NCBI GenBank assembly: GCA_028709215.1 | Contig: JAQVXI010000022.1 | Location: 1-32,459 of the forward strand | Length of the DNA: 32,459 bases | Origin: Bacteroidales bacterium | Lineage (GTDB): Bacteria > Bacteroidota > Bacteroidia > Bacteroidales > UBA1402 | Direction: 5' to 3' | In this document: positions 19,018 to 26,815 of the stretch, in pieces | Numbering within the stretch: the first letter of the stretch is position 1 | Layout of the letters: every line of letters starts with the position of its first letter | Notes under the pieces: generated by a model | The model's input: only the letters and a program-made list of their open reading frames with translations | Database searches by the model: none | What the model was told of the DNA's origin: nothing | Position numbers and translations under genes: made by a program

Positions 19018-22000
19018 ATGCGTTTTACAAAATTTTTTATCATTGGATTTATTTTACTGTTTATCCAGTTTTCGCTATCTGCACAAAAAGGCACACCGCT
19101 AAGACGACCGACTTCAACCACAAGCCCGATGTGGATCATTCATATCGATACGTGGAATTGGGCAGACCCGGAAAAAATCATTGATTTGGTACCCGAAGAC
19201 ATTCGACCATTCGTTGTATTTAACGTATCACTCTCGGTATCCGATTTTGTATTTAAAAAATATCCATTTTCAATATGCGAGTCCTGGATTAGAACGTGTG
19301 CCGAAAAAGGTGTTTGGGTCATGATTCAGCCGGCCAGCGGCTATAAATGCAATCTACCCTATTCTTATTCGGAGGAATACGAATATTTCTACAAAAATTA
19401 CCCCAATTTTATCGGCTATAATTTTGCGGAACAAAACTGGGGTTTTCCGAGCAGCAACGAATTCCAAAAAAGGCTCGACTTATTTATTGAATTGCTCAAA
19501 CTGGCCGATACATACGGAGGATATTTGTCTGTTAGTAATTTTATGGGTGTTGGCAATTACACCAACCCAATCGGGCAATTTAAAAATCATCCGGCATTTG
19601 AACAAGCTTGTAAAAAATACAGTCGAAACTATATCTTGCAAGATAAATTTACGTTTCCCACTGGTTTCTACGATAACGAAAGTGCCCATTTGGGTGCATT
19701 TTTATCAGGATATTCCGATCATTATGGCATTCGTTTCGACGAAAGCGGATGGAGGGCTACATCCGGGGAATTTGCCGAATCTTCCGGCATTGCTGCCGTA
19801 ATGGAACATTTTTTATTGACTGGCGCCACAGTAACAGATGGCCCTGAAACCATCCCCATGCAGGCCACCCGTCAAATTTCCAGTTTCACAAACCGGCTGG
19901 GCTACACCGAAAAACGCTGGGAGATGTACCCACAAATGATTGATATTCATGTTGATATGTTTCGTAAAATCATCGATGGAACGTTTCGGATTCCTAGTCG
20001 CGATGAAGTCATCGAACGTACCAAGATTGCTTATGTTAATGACCTGACTCAAGGCACAAACCTTCAAAAATACAGTTCTAATCCTTCACTTTTCACGGAT
20101 TTGTATGCCATGGATGGCGCACTCGATAACAACAAAACCTGGTTTAAAAAAACAGGACGCTATCCTTCAATTCCTATGATGCACAAATATAGTGACGAAC
20201 TGGAAAGCAAATTTGATGTCGTCGTACGAGAATCTTCCTACGCATCACGTTGGCCCAATTTGCAAACGAAGGTCAATACCTTCAATGCATTATTCCCCTC
20301 CGAATATACAGGAGATGGCTTTGCTGCCCGGATAAAAAACACTTGGCTGACGTACAATCCCTATATGAATACAAATGTAAAAAGTACGGCTATCATTCCC
20401 CTCAAGTACAATTCTTGCGACAGCATTTCTCTAAATTATTCACAGTTTTCAAATGGGATCTTAAACGAATACCCGGATAAATTCCACATTTACCTGAATA
20501 ATTATTGTACAGATGCGTCTTATGGAATACGTGAAGATGTGATTACGATATACGGAAGCACAAACAAACCAACTTTTCAATATACTGATAGAGGAAGGGT
20601 AAAAAGCACCGTATCGGAAGCTTGGAACGATGGAATATTCGTTTTAACAATACAACACAATGGCCCCTTGGATCTTGACATACAGTGTAGTGGTACTGCA
20701 ACCGATCGATTGACCGACTGTCCTCCCTCTGTTACAATGATTGCTCCATCCGCTCCTCCCGTGTATTATGGGTCAAGACAATACGAAGCAGAAAACTTTG
20801 ACATTCGAAACATCGGTAGTGTCAGTGAGACCAACCTTCAAAACTATTCTGCAATGGGTTACCTTACTTTTGGCTCAAATTCCGGGGCAAGAACAATGGA
20901 AACCGTTACCGTTTTGCAAAGTGGCAATTACGACCTTTATACAAAATACAAGTCGCTATCGGCAAATGTTACCAGCATTGATTTGTATGTTAACAGAATA
21001 AAAGTCGCCAATCCCATTTTTACGAAAACGCCCAATGATAACAGGGTATGGGAGCAAAATGTACAAAATATCTATTTAAATCAAGGTGTAAACACCATAG
21101 AGTTTCGGGCAAAAGCACCGACCTACTCCTTTTATATCGATAACATTATTATTGCAAAAAGTTTTTACGATTTTACACATGACAAAACATCCGATCAGGC
21201 AATTGATCCATCTTTTATCACCGTACGAAACGGTTCGATTGGGATTGTAAACTATGATAACAAAATAGCCGGAAGCGGCAATTGTCTAAAAACATATTCG
21301 GTGGATTCTATTAGTGGCACAGGTGTTGCCAATTTGGATTTACTCCCCGAATCGGCCGAGAATTACATCGTAATATGGAAAGAATACAGTGCAGAATCAG
21401 GTGGTTTGAACGGCGTATTGCTGAGAGGGGGCTCATCCGCTCATATACCCAATCTGAAACAAGGCTATTTATTTGCATCAACCAATGAAACAGATAACAG
21501 CATCACTCTAAAAACATACAAGACTGAAGGAGATGCAATCACCGAAAAAACATCCTTTCATACCAATGTCACATCGCTTCCAGGTGAACCGCGTTGGTTC
21601 AGAGCTTCAGCAGTAGGCAATCAAATGATGTTTGAATATTCGGTTGACAGCATTACCTGGTTTGGGGGAACTGAAACAGTGTTTACCGACGACACACATC
21701 GCTCGGGCTCAACTCAGTTGGTATGGGGGCTTGGAACTGGAAACAGTGACTGGACCATTGACAATATTGACTACAAATCTGCATCGATTTCATTATTGCC
21801 AGAAGTTCTTACCGAATTGAACTACGTAAGAGATCAAGGTCCTTCGAATAATAAATCATTTGTTCTTTCGGCAAATTCACTTATGGGTGACGTCACACTA
21901 ATTGCTCCAAACCAATTCGAGATATCCTTTAATGAGACAAACGAATACGCAAATACATTGAGTTTAACTCCACAAAACGGAATGCTGACAAGCAGATTGG

Positions 22001-23007
22001 TTTATGCACGATTAAAGGCCAATTTGGCAAGTGGCGTATATACGGATACGCTTGTTGTCCATTCAGCATTCATGGAAGATCAAAAGCTTGTTTTAAGCGG
22101 TGAAGTTGAAAACAAACCCTTGACCAAAACGTACAGTTTTGAGTCTGATCGACCTGGGTCGTTCGCCACAACACCACCGGCAAAAAACGTCACGATAGGA
22201 CAGGGAAACACAGCTACAGCAGGCGTCGTAACCTATTCGGACAAGAATGGCAACACAAGCAATGTGCTCAAGCCATTTAGTGGCGGCCAAAGAGAAAGCA
22301 CAGGCATTTTAGACCTAAATTTGTTTTCAAAACAGGCCACCAATTATTCAGTAACTTGGAAACAGTTACTGGGTTCCGATACCGATAATTATAAAATTGG
22401 AGTGGTACTTAGAGGTGATTCAACCCGCCTGGGCGACGGAACTCTTGGGTATGTAAATGGAATGATGCATGGTTATGTATTTATTGCCTATACAAACAGG
22501 GGAAGCAACAATACCGAATTCAGGATTTACAAATCCACTTCAGGATATGGTCTTGAAACGTATGCAAACGTCTCTACAAACAATGTACGTCCTACCATAG
22601 GACAACCCGTCTGGTTCAGGGCATCGGTGTCAGGCAACGCTATTGTATACCTTACGTTTGATTACTCTTTGGATGGAAATAATTGGACAAATGTGGCCAA
22701 TTATACAGACAAAGAAGCTTCCTATCTCAGTGGTGCAACCCAATTGGTATGGGGACTTGGAGCCGGTAGTGTAAATTTCTATTACGACGACATCACATAC
22801 TTTGGTGTTGCACTTAATGAAGACGAATTGCCGGCAGGTATTGAAAAAACAAACATGTCAACATCGACTGTTGTATCCGAACAATATTTCAATCTATTTG
22901 GACAACCGATTCACAGCAAACATGGACAAAACGCTCAAGGTATTTACCTGATTCGCAGCCATATGTCTGATGGATCGATCAATGTTAGAAAAGTATACAT
23001 TAAATAG
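19018..23007 (+). CDS. Multimodular GH98 endo-xylanase-like enzyme with type IX sorting tail
   Basis: A 1329-residue exported enzyme; the signal peptide ends ..SLSAQ. The GH98 catalytic domain (about 33-350) begins 'PMWIIHIDTWNWADPEKI' and shows NFAEQNWG (Glu138), FDESGW (Asp241/Glu242) and DGPETIP (Glu277), followed by a GH98 C-terminal beta domain (about 390-575). Then come a CBM6/35-like module (about 583-712), beta-sandwich repeat A (about 717-924), an Ig-like spacer (about 925-1032), repeat B (about 1037-1265), and a C-terminal domain ending 'GSINVRKVYIK', typical of type IX secretion cargo. GH98 contains blood-group endo-beta-galactosidases and, in Bacteroides xylan loci, endo-xylanases that need a highly decorated backbone. 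With GH115, GH43 and GH51 as neighbours, xylanase is the better call. It is the only intact endo-xylanase candidate in the window. Confidence 0.9.
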   Translation: MRFTKFFIIGFILLFIQFSLSAQKGTPLRRPTSTTSPMWIIHIDTWNWADPEKIIDLVPEDIRPFVVFNVSLSVSDFVFKKYPFSICESWIRTCAEKGVWVMIQPASGYKCNLPYSYSEEYEYFYKNYPNFIGYNFAEQNWGFPSSNEFQKRLDLFIELLKLADTYGGYLSVSNFMGVGNYTNPIGQFKNHPAFEQACKKYSRNYILQDKFTFPTGFYDNESAHLGAFLSGYSDHYGIRFDESGWRATSGEFAESSGIAAVMEHFLLTGATVTDGPETIPMQATRQISSFTNRLGYTEKRWEMYPQMIDIHVDMFRKIIDGTFRIPSRDEVIERTKIAYVNDLTQGTNLQKYSSNPSLFTDLYAMDGALDNNKTWFKKTGRYPSIPMMHKYSDELESKFDVVVRESSYASRWPNLQTKVNTFNALFPSEYTGDGFAARIKNTWLTYNPYMNTNVKSTAIIPLKYNSCDSISLNYSQFSNGILNEYPDKFHIYLNNYCTDASYGIREDVITIYGSTNKPTFQYTDRGRVKSTVSEAWNDGIFVLTIQHNGPLDLDIQCSGTATDRLTDCPPSVTMIAPSAPPVYYGSRQYEAENFDIRNIGSVSETNLQNYSAMGYLTFGSNSGARTMETVTVLQSGNYDLYTKYKSLSANVTSIDLYVNRIKVANPIFTKTPNDNRVWEQNVQNIYLNQGVNTIEFRAKAPTYSFYIDNIIIAKSFYDFTHDKTSDQAIDPSFITVRNGSIGIVNYDNKIAGSGNCLKTYSVDSISGTGVANLDLLPESAENYIVIWKEYSAESGGLNGVLLRGGSSAHIPNLKQGYLFASTNETDNSITLKTYKTEGDAITEKTSFHTNVTSLPGEPRWFRASAVGNQMMFEYSVDSITWFGGTETVFTDDTHRSGSTQLVWGLGTGNSDWTIDNIDYKSASISLLPEVLTELNYVRDQGPSNNKSFVLSANSLMGDVTLIAPNQFEISFNETNEYANTLSLTPQNGMLTSRLVYARLKANLASGVYTDTLVVHSAFMEDQKLVLSGEVENKPLTKTYSFESDRPGSFATTPPAKNVTIGQGNTATAGVVTYSDKNGNTSNVLKPFSGGQRESTGILDLNLFSKQATNYSVTWKQLLGSDTDNYKIGVVLRGDSTRLGDGTLGYVNGMMHGYVFIAYTNRGSNNTEFRIYKSTSGYGLETYANVSTNNVRPTIGQPVWFRASVSGNAIVYLTFDYSLDGNNWTNVANYTDKEASYLSGATQLVWGLGAGSVNFYYDDITYFGVALNEDELPAGIEKTNMSTSTVVSEQYFNLFGQPIHSKHGQNAQGIYLIRSHMSDGSINVRKVYIK
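21167..21790 (+). repeat. GH98 C-terminal beta-sandwich module, copy A
   Basis: This stretch encodes about 205 residues that recur in copy B. Shared landmarks are 'LDLLPESAENYIVIWKEY', 'GVLLRGG', 'GEPRWFRASAVGN', 'FEYSVDSITW' and 'STQLVWGLGTGNSDW'. The core DNA 'TTGGTATGGGG' near the end is identical in both copies. It resembles a LamG/concanavalin-like fold. Confidence 0.75.
22125..22813 (+). repeat. GH98 C-terminal beta-sandwich module, copy B
   Basis: Second copy of the module: 'LDLNLFSKQATNYSVTWKQL', 'GVVLRGD', 'GQPVWFRASVSGN', 'FDYSLDGNNW' and 'ATQLVWGLGAGSVNF' match copy A in order. The copies differ enough to indicate an old duplication rather than an assembly artefact. Confidence 0.75.
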
Positions 23008-23015
23008 TGCAAACA

Positions 23016-23879
23016 ATGAAACTCTATAAAATCATATTGATTTTTGCCCTTTTATTCTTCTTTGTACCGGATAGCTTTACTCAAGAACAAAAAACGGATT
23101 CTACGTTTTACATCTATATCTGTTTCGGACAATCAAATATGGAAGCAGGGGCGCGACCAGAAAAACAGGATTCCGGAGCGGTAGACAAGCGTTTTCAAAT
23201 GTTAGCCACCGTCGATTTTCCAAAACAAAACAGAGAAAAAGGGAAATGGTACGTCGCCGAACCACCCATAAATCGTCCTGAAAACAACATGGGTCCCATA
23301 GACTGGTTTGGACGAACAATGGTGGCTCATTTACCCCTGGAATATCGGGTTGGTGTCATTAACGTATCGATTGCCGGAGCCAAAATTGAACTTTGGGAAA
23401 AAGACACTTACAAAACGTACCTCGACAGTGCCGAAACATGGATGCAAAACATCTGCAAACAATACGACGGCAATCCGTATCAAAGGTTGGTCGAAATGGC
23501 AAAAATTGCCCAAAAGGATGGCGTTATTCAAGGGATTTTGATCCATCAGGGCGAATCCAATTTTGACGATGATCATTGGCCAAATAAAGTAAAGAAAATA
23601 TACGACAATCTAATGACAGATTTAAATCTTGAACCGGAAAAAGTAGCCTTATTGGCAGGTGAATTAAAAAGCAAAGAAGAAAACGGCGTTTGTTATCCAT
23701 TCAATACGAAAATTCTACCAAAATTAAAAACAGTGATTCCCAATGCCCACATTATATCCTCAAAAGGAGTAAAAGGCACGACAGATCCATTCCATTTCAG
23801 CACAGCAGGCATGCGAACGCTGGGGAAGCGCTACGCTGCTAAAATGCTTGAAATACATGGTTTTTCATTTCAGGAATAA
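23016..23879 (+). CDS. SGNH-type acetylesterase (CE6/SASA family)
   Basis: The ATG at 23016 gives a clean signal peptide (MKLYKIILIFALLFFFVPDSFTQ region) and a 287-residue protein. A GTG at 23007 overlapping the GH98 stop (TAGTG) is in frame but less likely. The SASA/DUF303 fold is shown by block I CFGQSNMEAG with Ser40 as nucleophile, the 'ILIHQGESN' block, and the C-terminal DPFHFS with Asp257 and His260 completing the catalytic set. CE6 members deacetylate xylan; relatives include sialate O-acetylesterases. In this locus acetylxylan esterase is the natural reading. It sits 8 bp after GH98 and appears co-transcribed. There is no sorting tail, so it is probably periplasmic. Confidence 0.85.
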   Translation: MKLYKIILIFALLFFFVPDSFTQEQKTDSTFYIYICFGQSNMEAGARPEKQDSGAVDKRFQMLATVDFPKQNREKGKWYVAEPPINRPENNMGPIDWFGRTMVAHLPLEYRVGVINVSIAGAKIELWEKDTYKTYLDSAETWMQNICKQYDGNPYQRLVEMAKIAQKDGVIQGILIHQGESNFDDDHWPNKVKKIYDNLMTDLNLEPEKVALLAGELKSKEENGVCYPFNTKILPKLKTVIPNAHIISSKGVKGTTDPFHFSTAGMRTLGKRYAAKMLEIHGFSFQE

Positions 23880-23915
23880 CAATTCTGATGTATAGGATTT
23901 TCATCAATATTGGTC

Positions 23916-23923
23916 TATTTTTG
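23916..23923 (+). promoter_or_regulatory. Candidate -7 box upstream of GH29
   Basis: TATTTTTG matches the Bacteroidota TAnnTTTG element and lies 28 bp before the GH29 ATG at 23952, inside the 72-bp AT-rich gap after the esterase. No good -33 element is visible. It could give GH29 an extra promoter inside the operon. Confidence 0.35.
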
Positions 23924-23951
23924 TATTATAATTGTATTGAAGAATAAAACC

Positions 23952-25592
23952 ATGAAAAAACTGTTGATTTTAATTTCAACTGTACTGTTTGCATTCAATC
24001 TGGACGCGCAGGAAAACTTCTCCATCATCATCAACACAGAGAATGAGCCGGTTGCCGCCGGCAAATTTGAACCCACTTGGGAATCCCTGAGTCAGTATCA
24101 GGTTCCCGAGTGGTATCGGAATGCCAAATTCGGCATTTGGGCACATTGGGGACCACAATGCCAACCCGGACAAGGCGACTGGTATGCCCGCTCAATGTAC
24201 AACGAAGGTAGTCACGCATACAAGTGGCATGTTGCAAACTATGGCCACCCATCGAAGTTTGGATTTAAAGATGTGATCAACGAATGGGAAGCCGACAAAT
24301 GGGACCCCGAGCAACTAGTGAAACTCTACAAACGTGCCGGTGCCCAGTATTTCTTTGCCATGGCCAACCACCACGACAACCTCGACATGTGGAACAGCAA
24401 ATACCAGGAATGGAACACCGTACGGGTCGGCCCTAAAAAAAACATTTTGGCCGGTTGGTCAAAAGCGGCCAAAAACAACGGTCTGCCGTTTGGACTGAGT
24501 GTCCATGCGGCTCATGCTTGGTCATGGATGGAAGTGGCGCAGCGTTCGGATAAAAACGGCGAAATGGCTGGTGTTCCCTACGATGGAAAATTGACCAAAA
24601 AAGACGGAAAAGGCACTTGGTGGGAAGGATTGGACCCACAGGAATTGTATGCGCAAAATCACCCGTTCAGTGAAGGAAGCAGTGAAGATATAAACCGGAT
24701 TCACAGCCAGTGGAACTGGGGGAATGGTGTTGCCATGCCATCGCAGGAATATTGCGAAAAATTCTACAACCGCACCATCGACCTGATCAACCAATTTAAG
24801 CCCGATCTGCTTTATTTCGACGATACCGCACTCCCACTCTATCCGATTAGCGATGCCGGTTTGAAAATTGCGGCTCATTTTTATAACAGCAACATAGCCA
24901 AACATAAGGGCAATCTGGAAGCGGTACTCTTGGGTAAAATTTTGACACCAGAGCAAAAAAAGTGTTTGGTTTGGGATGTAGAACGTGGAGCACCCGACAA
25001 GATTCAAGCGGAACCATGGCAGACCTGTACCTGCATTGGTGAATGGCACTACAAACATTCAATTTACGAAAACAATCGGTACAAATCGGCTCGAACGGTG
25101 ATTCTTTCGTTGATCGATGTGGTGAGCAAAAACGGGAACATGCTTTTAAGCATTCCCATTCGTGGAGATGGTACCATAGACGATAAAGAAATGGCTGTAT
25201 TGGAAGGCATTGCCGAGTGGATGGACATCAACAAGGAAAGTATTTTTGACACCCGTCCATGGAAAGTCTTTGGTGAAGGTCCTGCCGCCGACGCCGCCAA
25301 TCCCATCAATGCACAAGGCTTTAACGAGGGTCGCATCAAATTTACAGCAAAAGACATCCGTTTCAATCAAAACGGGAACGTGATCTATGTAACCGTCATG
25401 GGCGAGCCCACCGAAAACATTCACGTAAAAAATCTAAACAATCAGATTAAAATAAAGAAGATTGAATTGCTGGGCAGTAAAGAAAAGGTGGAATGGAATC
25501 AAACCAGTGAAGCACTCGAAATCAAAAAACCGGCTTCCGTTCCAAACACGATTGCTACAGTATACAAAGTAACATGCCCGAATAAAGTTTAA
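23952..25592 (+). CDS. GH29 alpha-L-fucosidase / alpha-L-galactosidase
   Basis: The ATG at 23952 (rather than the in-frame upstream ATG at 23910) opens a signal peptide, MKKLLILISTVLFAFNLDAQ. The 546-residue protein shows the GH29 barrel: 'WYRNAKFGIWAHWGPQC', 'AGAQYFFAMANHHDNLDMW', 'GLPFGLSVHAAHAWSW', and the nucleophile Asp290 in LLYFDDTALP. It ends with a small beta domain ('NVIYVTVMGEP', 'VPNTIATVYKV'). GH29 removes alpha-L-fucose; since L-galactose differs only by a C6 hydroxyl, members can also act on alpha-L-galactosides, a cap found on cereal glucuronoarabinoxylan. That specificity is inferred from context. The gene is complete to its TAA, and the GH27 remnant begins immediately after. 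Confidence 0.9.
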   Translation: MKKLLILISTVLFAFNLDAQENFSIIINTENEPVAAGKFEPTWESLSQYQVPEWYRNAKFGIWAHWGPQCQPGQGDWYARSMYNEGSHAYKWHVANYGHPSKFGFKDVINEWEADKWDPEQLVKLYKRAGAQYFFAMANHHDNLDMWNSKYQEWNTVRVGPKKNILAGWSKAAKNNGLPFGLSVHAAHAWSWMEVAQRSDKNGEMAGVPYDGKLTKKDGKGTWWEGLDPQELYAQNHPFSEGSSEDINRIHSQWNWGNGVAMPSQEYCEKFYNRTIDLINQFKPDLLYFDDTALPLYPISDAGLKIAAHFYNSNIAKHKGNLEAVLLGKILTPEQKKCLVWDVERGAPDKIQAEPWQTCTCIGEWHYKHSIYENNRYKSARTVILSLIDVVSKNGNMLLSIPIRGDGTIDDKEMAVLEGIAEWMDINKESIFDTRPWKVFGEGPAADAANPINAQGFNEGRIKFTAKDIRFNQNGNVIYVTVMGEPTENIHVKNLNNQIKIKKIELLGSKEKVEWNQTSEALEIKKPASVPNTIATVYKVTCPNKV

Positions 25593-26720
25593 CAAGAACA
25601 GGACAAGCCCAAACACTGGCAAAACACCTTCTATCAAGTGGGTACACGTATCTAACAGTCGACATTCAGTGGTATGAGCCCGAATCGAAAGGGCATTCCT
25701 ACAAACCGGGAGCGACACTCACCATGGACGAATACGGACGACTAACTCCGGGGTTGAAAAAGTTTCCTTCGGCAGCCGATGTAAGGGCTTTAAACCGCTT
25801 GCCGATTACGTGCATTCCAAAGGTTTGAAATTCGGGATCCATATCATGCGCGGCATTCCCCGTCAGGCGGTAGAAAAAAATCTTCCAATATTAGGCACCA
25901 ACGTCAAAGCTCAGGATATTGCTTTAACCCATTCACGTTGCTCCTGGAACCCCGACATGTACGGCGTAGACGCGACCAAGCCCGAAGGACTGGCATATTA
26001 CAACTCCATTGTGCAAATGTATGCCGATTGGGGTGTCGATTTCATCAAATGCGACGACATTTCCCGTCCGTACGACAAGGTACAACAGACTGAAGTCGAA
26101 ACGCTTCGCAAAGCCATTGATCAAACATGCCGCCCCATTGTATTGAGCCTCTCACCGGGAGCAACACCGGTTAAAGTGGGCGAACACGTAATGAACCACT
26201 CCAACATGTGGCGCATCACCGATGATTTTTGGGATCGTTGGGGTGCCTTACTGGCTATGTTCGAACGCCTCGATGCATGGACTCCTTTCCGCGGTCCCGG
26301 ACATTTCCCGGATGCCGACATGTTGCCTATCGGGATGGTAGAATTTGACCGTGCAACACGTTTTACAAAGGACGAACAATATACGCTTATGAGCCTTTGG
26401 GCCATTGGACGTTCACCGCTTATTTTTGGCGGTGACATGACCAGACTCGATGCGTTTACCAAAGAAATGCTCACCAATCCGGACATGCTTGCGGTAAATC
26501 AACACAGCACCAACAACCGTCAGGTTTCGCGTGAGAAAAATCGGATCGTGTGGACCGCCGATGTTCCGGGAGCCATCGACAACGGAACGGGAGTCGCCGA
26601 ATGTGCGCTGGGCATTGCTGCGCTGATCAAAAATTTGCCACACGTGTTGGATCGAACAAATCGGGACATTGGGAGATCATTGAATAACAGCCCTACGCTG
26701 AGAAAGATTCGTTCTATTTG
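25586..26720 (+). pseudogene. Decayed GH27 alpha-galactosidase (5' and 3' truncated, frameshifted)
   Basis: GH27 coding text starts in mid-domain directly after the GH29 stop: 'QAQTLAKHLL', then 'LTVDIQWYEPESKGH', 'LTMDEYGRLTPGLKKFPSAAD'. The signal peptide and the family's N-terminal 'GWNSWD' strand are missing. At about 25780-25782 the frame changes: DNA reads gat-gt-aag-ggc where gat-ggt-aag-ggc would restore DGKGFKPLADY, so one base is missing. After it the frame continues 'YVHSKGLKFGIHIMRGIPRQAVEKN' with DFIKCDD (nucleophile Asp at 26053-26055), RITDDFWD (acid region 26221-26226), 'GPGHFPDADML' and 'LAVNQHSTNNRQVSREK'. After 'WTADVPGAIDNG' (about 26586) similarity ends and unrelated text runs to the TGA at 26720, so the C-terminal beta-sandwich is lost. 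It is almost certainly inactive. GH27 normally removes alpha-D-galactose, also a possible xylan side-chain sugar. Confidence 0.9.
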
Positions 26721-26776
26721 ATCGTCTGTCGTGGAATTTATGTCAAAATTTAAACATCCAACAAGCAGACCGTTCG

Positions 26777-26784
26777 TATTTTTG
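26777..26784 (+). promoter_or_regulatory. Candidate -7 box for the PL11 gene
   Basis: TATTTTTG, matching TAnnTTTG, lies 31 bp before the ATG at 26816, between the decayed GH27 and the lyase gene. It suggests the lyase is transcribed on its own rather than from the xylan operon. No clear -33 box is seen. Confidence 0.4.
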
Positions 26785-26815
26785 CAAGCAAGAACGAACC
26801 TAAACAACTAAAAAC

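Noticed and set aside
23007-23015. GTG start of the SASA esterase overlapping the GH98 stop codon
   Set aside because: The ATG three codons later begins directly with a standard signal peptide; the GTG is probably incidental.
24522-25058. 178-codon minus-strand open frame opposite GH29
   Set aside because: The GH29 barrel on the plus strand is fully supported; the antisense frame has no recognisable features.
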